A stretch of DNA of 64,000 bases from Bradyrhizobium monzae (GTDB lineage Bacteria; Pseudomonadota; Alphaproteobacteria; Rhizobiales; Xanthobacteraceae), in assembly GCF_021458635.1 (NCBI RefSeq), contig NZ_JAIRDQ010000005.1:62001-126000 (forward strand). The letters run 5' to 3'. Positions within the stretch are counted from its first letter, which is position 1. Each line of letters begins with the position of its first letter. The translations under genes were made by a program, and so were the position numbers. Under the pieces are notes generated by a model. That model had not been told where the DNA came from and did no database searches. It was given only the letters and a program-made list of their open reading frames with translations. Positions 42,614-51,093 of this stretch are shown here, piece by piece.

Positions 42614-43423
42614 ATGCGCGATTGGGATGATGCTTACGCCAATTCGGCCCATATCCCGGGCTCGGACAAGATGCCGGCGCAATGGGCCGAGCGGGCCGCG
42701 GCTTACCGCGCCGGACTGAAGGATTTTCGCCCCGACATCGCCTACGGCTCCGGTGAGCGCCAGCGCTTCGACCTGATTCTGCCCGACGGCGACAGCAAGG
42801 GCCTCGTCGTGTTCGTGCACGGCGGCTACTGGATGCGCTTCGACAAGTCGACCTGGACCGATCTCGCCGAAGGTGCGCGGCACCACGGCTGGACGGTGGC
42901 GCTGCCGAGCTACACGCTGACGCCGGCGGCGCGCATCTCCGACATCACCGCAGAGATGAGCGCCGCGGTCGCGAAAGCGGCGTCGCTCGTCGCGGGGCCG
43001 ATCCGGCTCGCCGGTCATTCCGCCGGCGGCCATCTCGTCACGCGCATGCTCTGCGACGACAGCCGGCTCGAGCCCACCGTCTTCAACCGCATCGCCGGCA
43101 CGCTATCGATCAGCGGGCTGCATGATCTGCGGCCGCTGCTCAAGACCAGGATGAACGAGACACTGTGCATGACCATGGAGGAGGCGACGCTCGAAAGCGC
43201 GGCGCTGCATCTGCCACGCGGACATTCGCCTGTGACCGCCTGGGTCGGCGGGAGCGAGCGGCCCGAATTCATCCGCCAGTCCGACTTGTTCGCCAATGTC
43301 TGGACCGGCTTTGACGTGCCGACGCGTCTCGTCGTCGATCCCGGGCTCAACCATTTTACGGTGATCGATGCGCTCAAGGATCCGTCGTCGTCGATCACCG
43401 CGCGGCTGATCGGCCTCGACTGA
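42614..43423 (+). CDS. Kynurenine formamidase, alpha/beta-hydrolase type
   Basis: A 269-aa alpha/beta hydrolase. The oxyanion signature HGGYWMRFDKSTW (H-G-G-x-W) near residue 81 is diagnostic for fungal/animal-type kynurenine formamidases, and the nucleophile serine is in LAGHSAGGHLVTRM near 138. The enzyme hydrolyses N-formylkynurenine to kynurenine. It differs from the cyclase-family KynB found in many bacteria. ATG 42614 has GGGAG six bases upstream. It begins the operon with kynA 34 bases later and kynU, so the pathway order is tryptophan, N-formylkynurenine, kynurenine, anthranilate. Confidence 0.87.
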   Translation: MRDWDDAYANSAHIPGSDKMPAQWAERAAAYRAGLKDFRPDIAYGSGERQRFDLILPDGDSKGLVVFVHGGYWMRFDKSTWTDLAEGARHHGWTVALPSYTLTPAARISDITAEMSAAVAKAASLVAGPIRLAGHSAGGHLVTRMLCDDSRLEPTVFNRIAGTLSISGLHDLRPLLKTRMNETLCMTMEEATLESAALHLPRGHSPVTAWVGGSERPEFIRQSDLFANVWTGFDVPTRLVVDPGLNHFTVIDALKDPSSSITARLIGLD

Positions 43424-43457
43424 CGAGGGCAAGGATGATCGATCGAGAGGGCCCGTC

Positions 43458-44297
43458 ATGACGTCCAGCGATTATGATCCCTCAAGCGAAGGCGCCGAGA
43501 CCGACTTTGCCCGGCGCATGTCCTATGGCGACTATCTGGCGTTGGATGCGATTCTCGGTGCGCAGCATCCGCTTTCCGAAGCGCATGACGAGATGCTGTT
43601 CATCATCCAGCATCAGACCACCGAGCTGTGGATGCGGCTTGCCATCCACGAGCTCAGCGCCGCGCGCCGCGCTATCGCCAAGGACGAAGTGCAGCCCGCC
43701 ATGAAGATGCTGGCGCGGATGTCGCGCATCTTCGAGCAGCTCAACAACGCCTGGGATGTGCTGCGCACGATGACGCCGAGCGAATATACGCGCTTCCGCT
43801 CCCAGCTTGGCCAGTCCTCGGGCTTCCAGTCGCGCCAGTACCGGCTCATTGAATATCTGCTCGGCAACCGCAACCACGCCATGCTGAAGCCGCATGCCCA
43901 CGATGTGGAGACGACGAAGCTGCTCGAAGCCGAGCTTGCGACGCCGAGCCTCTATGACGAGGTGCTACGGCTCGCCGACCGCCACGGGCTGAAGATGCCG
44001 ACCGCGGTGCTGGCGCGCGACGTTCGCGAGACCCACAGTTTCAGCGAGGGGGTGCTGCAGGCTTGGCGAATCGTTTACGAGGCGCCGGAGACGCACTGGA
44101 TGCTCTACGAACTCGCCGAAAAGCTGGTCGATTTCGAGGATTATTTCCGGCGCTGGCGCTTCAACCACGTCACGACGGTCGAGCGCGTCATCGGCTTCAA
44201 GCGCGGCACCGGCGGCACTGGCGGCGTCAGCTATCTCAAGCGCATGCTGGAGGTCGAGTTGTTTCCGGAGCTCTGGCGCGTCCGCACGATTCTGTAG
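43458..44297 (+). CDS. kynA: Tryptophan 2,3-dioxygenase
   Basis: A 279-aa heme dioxygenase that opens the indole ring of L-tryptophan to N-formylkynurenine. The family hallmark HDEMLFIIQHQTTELWMRL lies near residues 42-60, including the histidine next to the distal heme site; FRSQLGQSSGFQSRQYRLIE and the C-terminal HVTTVERVIGFKRGTGGTGGVSYLK are canonical. Length is typical of bacterial enzymes. The stop is two bases before the kynU start. Confidence 0.98.
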   Translation: MTSSDYDPSSEGAETDFARRMSYGDYLALDAILGAQHPLSEAHDEMLFIIQHQTTELWMRLAIHELSAARRAIAKDEVQPAMKMLARMSRIFEQLNNAWDVLRTMTPSEYTRFRSQLGQSSGFQSRQYRLIEYLLGNRNHAMLKPHAHDVETTKLLEAELATPSLYDEVLRLADRHGLKMPTAVLARDVRETHSFSEGVLQAWRIVYEAPETHWMLYELAEKLVDFEDYFRRWRFNHVTTVERVIGFKRGTGGTGGVSYLKRMLEVELFPELWRVRTIL

Positions 44298-44299
44298 GG

Positions 44300-45508
44300 A
44301 TGACCATGATCAGGCTTCGCGTCTACGACGACACCAAAGCGCTGTTTCATCTCCCTGACGGCGTGATCTATCTCGACGGCAATTCGCTGGGTGCGCTGCC
44401 GCTTGGCGTTGCCGAACGCGTCAGCCGCGTGATCACCGCGGAGTGGGGCAACGAGCTGATCCGCGCCTGGAACACGGCCGGCTGGTACGCCCAGCCGCGC
44501 CACGTCGGCAATCGCATCGCGCGGCTGATTGGCGCGGAATCCGGCTCCGTAATGGTGGGCGACACGCTGTCGCTCAAGGTCTATCAGGCGCTCGCCGCCG
44601 CCCTCGACATGAATGCATCGCGCAAGGTCGTCCTGTCGGACACCGGCAATTTCCCGACCGATCTCTACATGGCCGAAGGCTTGATCGCGACGCTCGGGCT
44701 TGGCCATCAGCTCCGTCTGGTGCCGCCGGAGGAGGTCGAGGCCGCGCTGTCGGAAGAGATTGCGGTGCTGTACATCACCGAGGTCGACTACCGCACCGGC
44801 CGCCGTCACGACATGGCGAAGCTGACCGCCGCGGCGCATGCGCTCGGCATCGTCACGGTCTGGGATCTCGCCCACTCGGCCGGCGCGCTGCCGGTCGATC
44901 TCGCCGGCTGCGGCGCGGATTTCGCTGCCGGCTGCACCTACAAATATCTCAATGCCGGCCCGGGCGCGCCGGCGTTTCTCTACGTCGCGCCGCGCCATGC
45001 CGATGATGCACGCGCTGCGCTGTCGGGTTGGATGGGGCACGCAAAGCCCTTCGCGTTCGAGCCTGGCTATGCGGCCGCCGGCGGCGTCGAGCGCATGCGC
45101 GTGGGTACACCGCCGGTGCTGGCGATGTCGGCGTTGGAGGCTTCGCTCGACATCTGGGATCGGGTTGATCTCAAGGAGGTCCGCGCGCGTTCGCTGGCGC
45201 TCGGCGATCTCCTGATTGCCGAAGTTGAACGTCGCTGTCCGTCTCTGAAGCTCGTGACCCCGCGCGCGCATGATCGCCGTGGCTCGCAAGTCTCGTTCGC
45301 CTTCGCGGGCGGCTATGCCGCCATGCAGGCCGTGATCGCCCGCGGCCTCATCGGTGATTTCCGCGCGCCTGACATCATCCGATTCGGCATCACGCCGCTG
45401 TATATCGGCGAGAGCGAGATCATGCGAGCGGCCGAGATCATCGAGGAGGTGATCGCAGGTGAGGTGTGGCGGCGGCCGGAATATCAGGTCGTCAATGCGG
45501 TGACGTGA
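44300..45508 (+). CDS. kynU: Kynureninase
   Basis: A 402-aa PLP enzyme cleaving kynurenine to anthranilate and alanine. YLDGNSLGALPLGV near residue 23, VVLSDTGNFPTDLYMAEG and VWDLAHSAGALPVDL (PLP aspartate) precede the Schiff-base lysine in AGCTYKYLNAGPGAPAF near residue 217. Further evidence is the GWMGHAKPFAFEPGY substrate loop. ATG 44300 lies two bases after the kynA stop, showing coupling; ATG 44306 is an in-frame alternative. Confidence 0.97.
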   Translation: MTMIRLRVYDDTKALFHLPDGVIYLDGNSLGALPLGVAERVSRVITAEWGNELIRAWNTAGWYAQPRHVGNRIARLIGAESGSVMVGDTLSLKVYQALAAALDMNASRKVVLSDTGNFPTDLYMAEGLIATLGLGHQLRLVPPEEVEAALSEEIAVLYITEVDYRTGRRHDMAKLTAAAHALGIVTVWDLAHSAGALPVDLAGCGADFAAGCTYKYLNAGPGAPAFLYVAPRHADDARAALSGWMGHAKPFAFEPGYAAAGGVERMRVGTPPVLAMSALEASLDIWDRVDLKEVRARSLALGDLLIAEVERRCPSLKLVTPRAHDRRGSQVSFAFAGGYAAMQAVIARGLIGDFRAPDIIRFGITPLYIGESEIMRAAEIIEEVIAGEVWRRPEYQVVNAVT

Positions 45509-45662
45509 GGGAGGAAGTCTCTCCCGGCGTCCAGCTGAGGGATCGAGAGCGCGTTCCACACGACCAGAGTGCCAATGTCACGGCGGCCATTACCTTCGAC
45601 GTCATTGCTTTGCCGCGCGAAGCCATTCACGCTGCGACAACAATGAATTGGGAGGAAATCTG

Positions 45663-46061
45663 ATGACGCCGCTCGAAAAGCTTAAAGCGATGAAGATGCC
45701 GTTCGCCGAGCTCAAGGGCGTCGAGTTCGTCGAGGCCGAGAAGGATCGCGTGGTGGCGCGGATGACGGTGCGGCCCGATCTCTGCACCCTGCATCACACC
45801 ATCCACGGCGGCGCGGTGATGGCGTTGGCCGATTCCGTCGGGGCAGCTGCAACCGTGATCAACCTGCCCGAGGATGCCAAGGGCACGACGACATTGGAGA
45901 GCAAGACCAACTTCATCGGCGGCGCCAGGGAGGGAACCACCGTCATCGCCACGGCCACCCCGGTCCATCGGGGGCGCCGGACCCAGGTCTGGACCACCCG
46001 GCTGGAGACAGAGGACGGCAAGCTGGTCGCGGTTGTGACCCAGACGCAGTTGGTCCTGTAA
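45663..46061 (+). CDS. PaaI-like hotdog thioesterase
   Basis: A 132-aa hotdog-fold acyl-CoA thioesterase. The HHTIHGGAVMALADSVGA segment near residue 41 includes the conserved HGG-x-x-x-x-x-x-D motif, and KTNFIGGAREGTTVIATATPVHRGRRTQVW is the characteristic second half. ATG 45663 is preceded by GGAGGAAA. Substrate is probably a (hydroxy)phenyl- or other aryl-CoA; the neighbouring kyn operon is 155 bases upstream but a shared transcript is not evident. Confidence 0.88.
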   Translation: MTPLEKLKAMKMPFAELKGVEFVEAEKDRVVARMTVRPDLCTLHHTIHGGAVMALADSVGAAATVINLPEDAKGTTTLESKTNFIGGAREGTTVIATATPVHRGRRTQVWTTRLETEDGKLVAVVTQTQLVL

Positions 46062-46212
46062 GATTACGGGCCTTGATTTTGTTAACGAATTGGTCGCCTC
46101 CGTTGCCTCAAACTTGGGCATGTTCCCGTCTTGAAAGATTTGTTGCGACGCACAATATTGGAGGCCTAGGGATTCGAACGCCTCCTCGAGGGACACCAAG
46201 AGGAGTTATGAC

Positions 46213-46818
46213 GTGGTACTTGAAGACACCGTCCGCACCGCCCCGGGCTATGTGCGGACCCTGATCCAGCAGGAAGAATTGCCGCTGTTGCGCGATCATC
46301 TGCTGAGGCTCGATGCCGCAAGCCGGCATGACCGTTTCAACGGTTTTCTCGACGACAGCTTCATCCAGCGCTACGCCGCCCGCTGCGCCGAGGACGGCAC
46401 TGTGATCGTCGCCTATATCGTTGATGGCATGGTCCGTGGTGCGGCCGAGCTGCATCCGCCCGAGGGCGATTCCTTGCCCGAGGTCGCCTTCAGCGTGGAA
46501 GCTTCCGCCCGCCGCCAGAACGTCGGCACCGTGCTGTTCAGCCGCCTGATCGCGGAGGCGCGCTGGAAGGGACACAAGAGCCTGCGCATCACCACGGGGG
46601 CGGAGAATCACGCCATGCGGGCGCTCGCCAAGAAGTTCGGCGCGCATCTGCAGTTCCGTCATGGTGAATCCACCGGCACGATCGATCTCGGCAAGACGCC
46701 CGAGGCCGAGCTTGCCGATCTCGCAGCGGCGCCGTTCAAGGCTGGTCGCGCAATTCTCAACTTCAACTCGACCTGCTGGAAGCTGATCTCCAGCATGTAC
46801 GGCAACCGCGCAGCCTGA
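46213..46818 (+). CDS. GNAT family N-acetyltransferase
   Basis: A 201-aa GNAT protein. The acetyl-CoA region is EVAFSVEASARRQNVGTVLFSRLIAEA (residues about 91-117), and the last part of the fold is ITTGAENHAMRALAKKFGAHLQF. GTG 46213 is chosen because AGGAG lies seven bases upstream; a nearby ATG at 46208 is out of frame and too close to that site. Substrate unknown. A strong bidirectional terminator follows. Confidence 0.85.
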   Translation: MVLEDTVRTAPGYVRTLIQQEELPLLRDHLLRLDAASRHDRFNGFLDDSFIQRYAARCAEDGTVIVAYIVDGMVRGAAELHPPEGDSLPEVAFSVEASARRQNVGTVLFSRLIAEARWKGHKSLRITTGAENHAMRALAKKFGAHLQFRHGESTGTIDLGKTPEAELADLAAAPFKAGRAILNFNSTCWKLISSMYGNRAA

Positions 46819-46836
46819 AATTCAAGGACCTGAATC

Positions 46837-46869
46837 AAAAAGCGGACCAGCAACGCCGGTCCGCTTTTT
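46837..46869. terminator. Bidirectional rho-independent terminator
   Basis: AAAAAGCGGACC (46837-46848) pairs perfectly with GGTCCGCTTTTT (46858-46869) around a 9-base loop, giving a U-tract in either direction. It sits between the GNAT gene and the convergent gene at 46893. Confidence 0.92.
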
Positions 46870-46892
46870 ATTGAAGCTGAGAGGGTAAAAGC

Positions 46893-47198
46893 TCAGGTGC
46901 CGGTGCGCTTGTCGTTGCCGAAGCGGCGGACGACGCGGCGTTCGACCACGATCGAGCGCTGCGCACCCTGTTCGCCGGCGATCACGCGGGTTGCGGTGAT
47001 ACGGCTGTTGGTGCGGGCCTGCTTCTTCACCTCGGCCTGAACGACATCCAGCGGCATCCCCATCAGCGAGGCGGCGATTTCGGCCTGCTGCTCCTGGTCG
47101 TCGGTAATGCCGACGGCGGCGAAGATCGCCTCGTCCAGGGTGGGAGGATCGTGGCGCACGCGCCGCGTGCCATATTTGGTATTCCAGTCTGCGCTCAT
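46893..47198 (-). CDS. Conserved-looking hypothetical, 101 aa
   Basis: A soluble charged protein. A helical region DEAIFAAVGITDDQEQQAEIAASLMGMPLDVVQAEVKKQAR at about 22-62 is followed by an arginine-rich beta tail VIAGEQGAQRSIVVERRVVRRFG. No family recognised, but codon use matches its neighbours and a dedicated terminator follows. Function unknown; the basic C-terminus could bind nucleic acid, which is speculation. Confidence 0.7.
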   Translation of the reverse strand: MSADWNTKYGTRRVRHDPPTLDEAIFAAVGITDDQEQQAEIAASLMGMPLDVVQAEVKKQARTNSRITATRVIAGEQGAQRSIVVERRVVRRFGNDKRTGT

Positions 47199-47283
47199 AA
47201 CGGCCTCGGTTTGATGCCGGGATACCTAGTGCTACCCATGTTGCATTGCAATATGAATTTGGTGTGGCATCTCAGCTATGCAC

Positions 47284-47583
47284 TCAAAGCTTCTCAAGCT
47301 TGCTGGCGTCATAAAGTTCGAGCGTTGTTGGCCCTGTGGCGAGGGACCGCAGGGCCCGTACGAAATCGCCGGACGCAGGTACCGCAAAATGGGCCGCAAG
47401 CGCGGCGCGGTCGGCCCACTGCTCGAAGAACACCAGCCTGAGCGGGTTCTCGCAGTCGACATGCACCGCATGTGAGATGCAGCCGGGCTCCTGGCGCGAA
47501 CGATGGACGTGTTCGAGGCTGAGGCGCCGTGCCTCCTCGAACGTCTCGGGCCGGACCGTCACACTGCCTGTCACCACGATCAT
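47284..47583 (-). CDS. Antibiotic-biosynthesis-monooxygenase-domain (YgiN-like) protein
   Basis: A 99-aa dimeric ferredoxin-like fold protein. It starts MIVVTGSVTVRPE, and the helix-strand pattern EHVHRSRQEPGCISHAVHVDCENPLRLVFFEQWADRAALAAHF matches quinol monooxygenase/ABM proteins. ATG 47583 has TGGGGAA upstream; a longer TTG form would lose that site. Function is probably quinone or aromatic oxidation, or heme-related; not resolved by sequence. Confidence 0.85.
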   Translation of the reverse strand: MIVVTGSVTVRPETFEEARRLSLEHVHRSRQEPGCISHAVHVDCENPLRLVFFEQWADRAALAAHFAVPASGDFVRALRSLATGPTTLELYDASKLEKL

Positions 47584-47606
47584 GCCATTCCCCAAAGTGA
47601 TTGCCG

Positions 47607-48293
47607 CTAGGGCAGGGATGCTTCGCGCGCGATGGTCTTGACCGGTATCTGCGGCCAGCGCTTCAGCGCGGCGTGGCCGGCCTCGGTCAGCCGATAGATC
47701 CCGCGCTCGGCGCGTTCGAACCAGCCATAAACGTTGTGCAGGAGAATCTTGCCCGCATCGGGACAGCGCCCGCGTAATTCACGCACGGGCCGCGGACCGC
47801 CTGCGAGCTCGGACGCGCAGGCCAGCGCCTGCTGGCGGTAGGCCGTCATGATGGGTGCGCGCGTGCTGCCGCCAAGCACGGGATCACCCTGGCGGCGCTG
47901 ATGTTCGGTCACGAGCCGCGAGCGCGTCTTCGGCTCGCGGCGGGGCGCGGCCGTCGGCGGCTTCACCAGCACCTCGACCTGGCCGTTGTCCGTTACCCCG
48001 AGCATACCGAAGCCGAGGCGCCGACACAGATTGCGATAGCGCGCGTCGCTCTCGCGGCCCTTGCCGCGGATCGACATCTTTGCGGCGATCCAGACCTCGT
48101 CGCCCGCCGGCGCGCGATCGACCGCCTGCAGAATAAGCTCGAGATTGAACGCGAGCTTGAGTTCGCCGATCACCACCACCGGCGGATCGCCGGCGCTCAG
48201 GCCCACGAGATCGCAACCGCCGATCTCGCCCTTCACAGAGAAGCCAAGCTCTTCGAGGAAGCGTTTGACCGGGAGATAGAGCTCGGTTTCCAA
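47607..48293 (-). CDS. DUF2161 protein: PD-(D/E)XK nuclease-like domain plus winged helix
   Basis: A 228-aa protein. The N-terminal part has a restriction-endonuclease-like core: GGCDLVGL then PPVVVIGELKLAF (D...E-x-K, about residues 26-48), fitting the DUF2161 putative PD-(D/E)XK phosphodiesterase group. Residues about 145-220 look like a winged helix (RPVRELRGRCPDAGKILLHNVYGWFERAERGIYRLTEAGHAAL). Whether it cleaves DNA is unknown. It is followed by the ABM gene 23 bases later and is divergent from the single-domain GrlR-like gene. Confidence 0.75.
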   Translation of the reverse strand: METELYLPVKRFLEELGFSVKGEIGGCDLVGLSAGDPPVVVIGELKLAFNLELILQAVDRAPAGDEVWIAAKMSIRGKGRESDARYRNLCRRLGFGMLGVTDNGQVEVLVKPPTAAPRREPKTRSRLVTEHQRRQGDPVLGGSTRAPIMTAYRQQALACASELAGGPRPVRELRGRCPDAGKILLHNVYGWFERAERGIYRLTEAGHAALKRWPQIPVKTIAREASLP

Positions 48294-48417
48294 AGTGAGT
48301 TTCCGATCGGAGAATCAGTTGCAGCCAGTTTAGCCCGGATCGGGTTGCCGGCCATTTGCCCGGACGCAGTCAAGCCAGCTATACCCCTGCGCGGGGAACA
48401 GGCGGGCGCGCGCGAAT

Positions 48418-48765
48418 ATGACGATCAGGAACGGGCTTTATCACATCCGGATCGAGATGCTGGATGGCGTGCAGGGCGGCAATCAGGGCGTGATGGTGCT
48501 GCGCGACGGCACTATGCGCGGCGGCGATTCCTTTTTCTTTGCCTATGGCAGCTACACGTCCGCCGTTGGCAAGTGGAAGGGTGAGCTGACCAACGAGGAA
48601 CATTCGCCCTCGTTCGACGAGCGTCCGGTTTGGGGTCGGAAGGTCGTCACCATCGGCTTCAGCGGCACCTATACCAACGAGACCGCCTATGGCGAAGGCA
48701 TGGCGCTCGCGGGCAAGCAGAGCATCCGTTTCAGGGGCAATCTGCGGCTGCTTGTGCCGGATTGA
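48418..48765 (+). CDS. GrlR-like single-domain protein
   Basis: A 115-aa protein whose pattern NGLYHIRIEMLDG, GVMVLRDGTMRGGDSFFFAYGSY, GKWKGELTNEEH and the terminal FSGTYTNETAYGEGMALAGKQSI resembles GrlR, the small beta-rich negative regulator of the attaching-effacing type III secretion system (DGIY... GNMITGGD core). It is most similar to the second domain of the tandem proteins at 53496 and 55992. No type III secretion genes lie nearby, so the role is unknown; ligand or protein binding by the barrel-like fold is possible. Its stop abuts the convergent SDR stop (TGATCA). Confidence 0.7.
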   Translation: MTIRNGLYHIRIEMLDGVQGGNQGVMVLRDGTMRGGDSFFFAYGSYTSAVGKWKGELTNEEHSPSFDERPVWGRKVVTIGFSGTYTNETAYGEGMALAGKQSIRFRGNLRLLVPD

Positions 48766-49446
48766 TCAGACCCGCCCGCTCACCGGAATCAGCGCACCGG
48801 TGACGCCGCTCGCGGCGTCGCTGACGAGGAACAGGATCACCTCGGCAAGCTCCTGCGGCGTCACCCATTTGGCGAAGTCGGCTTTCGGCATGTCGGCGCG
48901 GTTGGCCTTGGTGTCGATGGTCGACGGCAGCACCGCGTTCACCGTGACCTTGCCCTTCCATTCGTTGGCGAGCGCCTCGGTGAGGCGGTGCACGCCCGCC
49001 TTCGATGCCGCGTAAGGACCCATGCCGGAGCCCGCCTGCAGCGCGCCCATGGCGCCGATATTGACGATGCGGCCTGCTTTCGCAGCGGCTAGATGCGGCA
49101 ACGCCGCGTGCGAGGCATTGAGGGCCGTCAGCACGTTCAGCGCATGCATGCGGTTCCACGTCTTGATATCGCCGTCACCGACGGTCTCGAAGGCAAAGCC
49201 GCCGGCGATGTTGACGAGTGCGTCCAGTCCGCCGAAATGCTTCGCGGCAGTCTCCACCGCCGTCTTCGCCTGCGTCGCGTCGGACAGGTCGACGCCGCCG
49301 ATCTCGATGCGCTCGGCCGTCGCTGGTCTTTGAGAGGGCGCGTGATCGATGCCGGCGACCCGCGCGCCGCGTGACTGCGCGATGTCAGCCACCACCTTGC
49401 CAAGCGCGCCGAGCGCACCGGTCACGACAATGATTTTTCCCTGCAC
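48766..49446 (-). CDS. Short-chain dehydrogenase/reductase
   Basis: A 226-aa classical SDR. Cofactor motif VVTGALGALG at residue 8 (TG-x3-G-x-G type), the NIAGG strand near 80, catalytic serine region NIGAMGALQAG, and the YAASK motif near 146 (Tyr and Lys catalytic). C-terminal DAASGVTGALIPVSG is typical. Substrate unknown. Its stop codon is immediately adjacent to that of the convergent GrlR-like gene. Confidence 0.92.
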   Translation of the reverse strand: MQGKIIVVTGALGALGKVVADIAQSRGARVAGIDHAPSQRPATAERIEIGGVDLSDATQAKTAVETAAKHFGGLDALVNIAGGFAFETVGDGDIKTWNRMHALNVLTALNASHAALPHLAAAKAGRIVNIGAMGALQAGSGMGPYAASKAGVHRLTEALANEWKGKVTVNAVLPSTIDTKANRADMPKADFAKWVTPQELAEVILFLVSDAASGVTGALIPVSGRV

Positions 49447-49565
49447 GATACTCTCCGTCGTCTCATTTCGCGCCGACTATTGCGTGAGACGAATTGGACT
49501 TGCAATGGCGGCGGCATCAAGGCTGGGCTATAGGTGCAACTTTAGATCGTTGAGGAGATTGTTTC

Positions 49566-50288
49566 ATGCCCGACAATTTGCCTACTCTCGACGTTCCCCC
49601 GGGCATTGTTGAGTTAAAGCATCCGCTGGAGAATTTCCGGGCGGCGTTGGGCGGAAGAGGGTCCGTGCGCGTGGTGGCGATGGGGTCGTCTTCGACTGCC
49701 GGACTTCGCAACGTCGTTCCCTATCCCGCGCGGCTCGAGCTGTATTTGAGAAAGCACTACAAGGATGATGATCCCCATCCGAAAATCCGGATCGACGTGT
49801 TCAACCGCGGCCAGGGCGGCGAGGAAGCGCCATTGGAGGTAGCTCGGTTCAAAGACGATATCTTTGCTGACGATCCTTGTCTGGTGCTCTGGCAGGTCGG
49901 GACCAACGCCGTGTTTCGCCAGAACGAGTTCAACTTCGATGAGGTGGTCACGAACATCGCCGGCGGATTGGCGCTCCTGCGCGATCACCCAACCATGGAT
50001 GTTATACTGATCGACCCGCAATACGTGACGGCCATGCTGTTCGACGACAACGCCGATCTCGCGGAGAAGATGGTTTCGGCGATCCGAACCGCGGCGGAGA
50101 GTGCCGAGGTCAGCCTGTTCCAGCGTTGGGCGCTGATGCGTCACTGGCACGTGGTGAACAACACTTCGTTCGAGCAGTTGCTCGATCCGGAGGATGATCT
50201 GAAGCTGCATCAGAGCAATTGGAGCACCATGCAGGTATCGCTCGCCCTGACCAATTCCATCATCAAGGCCGCAACTCCGACGGCGTGA
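49566..50288 (+). CDS. SGNH/GDSL hydrolase-like protein
   Basis: A 240-aa esterase-fold protein. Block I is RVVAMGSSSTAGLRN with the nucleophile serine near residue 40, block II glycine in VFNRGQGGEEA, block III VLWQVGTNAVFRQN, and block V DDLKLHQSNWSTM with the Asp-x-x-His pair near residue 217. All four SGNH positions are therefore present. No signal peptide, so a cytoplasmic or non-classically exported esterase; substrate unknown (carbohydrate deacetylation is common in the family). Confidence 0.82.
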   Translation: MPDNLPTLDVPPGIVELKHPLENFRAALGGRGSVRVVAMGSSSTAGLRNVVPYPARLELYLRKHYKDDDPHPKIRIDVFNRGQGGEEAPLEVARFKDDIFADDPCLVLWQVGTNAVFRQNEFNFDEVVTNIAGGLALLRDHPTMDVILIDPQYVTAMLFDDNADLAEKMVSAIRTAAESAEVSLFQRWALMRHWHVVNNTSFEQLLDPEDDLKLHQSNWSTMQVSLALTNSIIKAATPTA

Positions 50289-50304
50289 AGCGCCCCGCCG
50301 TCGC

Positions 50305-51048
50305 TCACGCCTGAAGATAGCGCTCTTTCAGCGCGGTCCGCTCGGCCGCGCCGAGCTTGAGGCCGTCGCGCAAGTAAGTTTCGAGATCGCCATAGTCGCG
50401 GCCGACGGAATCGAAAGCAGCATCGAGATAGGAGGCGTTGACCGAGCCGATCGCGTCGAGGACGTCGGCGGGCAGATCGGAGACGCTCGATACGTCGCGC
50501 CTGTAGTGGCGATTGGTCAGCAGATAATCCTCTGCAATGGTCTCCTGGGGCACGCCGAGCGAATGGAGGATCAGGGCGCTGGCGAAACCGGTGCGGTCCT
50601 TGCCGGCGGTGCAGTGGATCACGAGCGGGGCCCGGTCCTCCAGCAGATGGCCGAACAGCATGCGGAAGCTGGGCGTGTTGTGGCGGACATAATTGCGATA
50701 GGACTCGCGCATGAGCTCAAGCGCGACCGGCGCAGTCAGGGCGCCCCTGGCGAGCTCGGCGCGCAGCGAAGCCACTACCGTCGGCTCGATCGGCAGCGAA
50801 TGGACGGTGATGTCGTCCACGACGCAGACGCCCGCCGCGCGCTCCTCGACGCCGCGGAAGTCGAATGCGCTTTTGACGCCGAGCGTGCGGACGATCGCGA
50901 TGTCTTCGGCGGTGAGCTGGCCGAGATGGTTGGAGCGGAAGATCTGGCGCCAGCGCGTGGTGCGGCCGTCGCTTGTGGCGTAACCGCCGAGGTCGCGAAA
51001 GTTGCTGGCGCCTTGCAAAGCGAGGTGACGGGCAGGGGAGTCTGACAT
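50305..51048 (-). CDS. Tyrosine/serine protein phosphatase (Y_phosphatase3 type)
   Basis: A 247-aa phosphatase. The P-loop LVIHCTAGKDRTGFASALIL near residue 137 carries the C-x5-R catalytic signature with the extra Lys-Asp typical of lipid/protein phosphatases of this family. The N-terminal NFRDLGGYATSDGRTTRWRQIFRSNHLGQL is diagnostic. It could act on phosphoproteins or phosphoinositide-like lipids. Convergent with the SGNH hydrolase gene, divergent from the small exported gene at 51094. Confidence 0.9.
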   Translation of the reverse strand: MSDSPARHLALQGASNFRDLGGYATSDGRTTRWRQIFRSNHLGQLTAEDIAIVRTLGVKSAFDFRGVEERAAGVCVVDDITVHSLPIEPTVVASLRAELARGALTAPVALELMRESYRNYVRHNTPSFRMLFGHLLEDRAPLVIHCTAGKDRTGFASALILHSLGVPQETIAEDYLLTNRHYRRDVSSVSDLPADVLDAIGSVNASYLDAAFDSVGRDYGDLETYLRDGLKLGAAERTALKERYLQA

Positions 51049-51093
51049 CGGAGCTGCTTTTGTTATGTTGCCGACGGACCATTACAGGGGGCG

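Noticed and set aside
46166..46190. GTTCGAATCCCTAGGCCTCCA on the minus strand looks like a tRNA 3' end
   Set aside because: The T-stem does not pair and no anticodon or D arm exists. It is part of a short GGAGGC/GCCTCC inverted repeat and gives no cloverleaf.
46208..46264. ATG at 46208 as start of a short peptide before the GNAT gene
   Set aside because: It is only two bases from the AGGAG site and in another frame ending after 18 codons; the GTG at 46213 fits both spacing and protein family.
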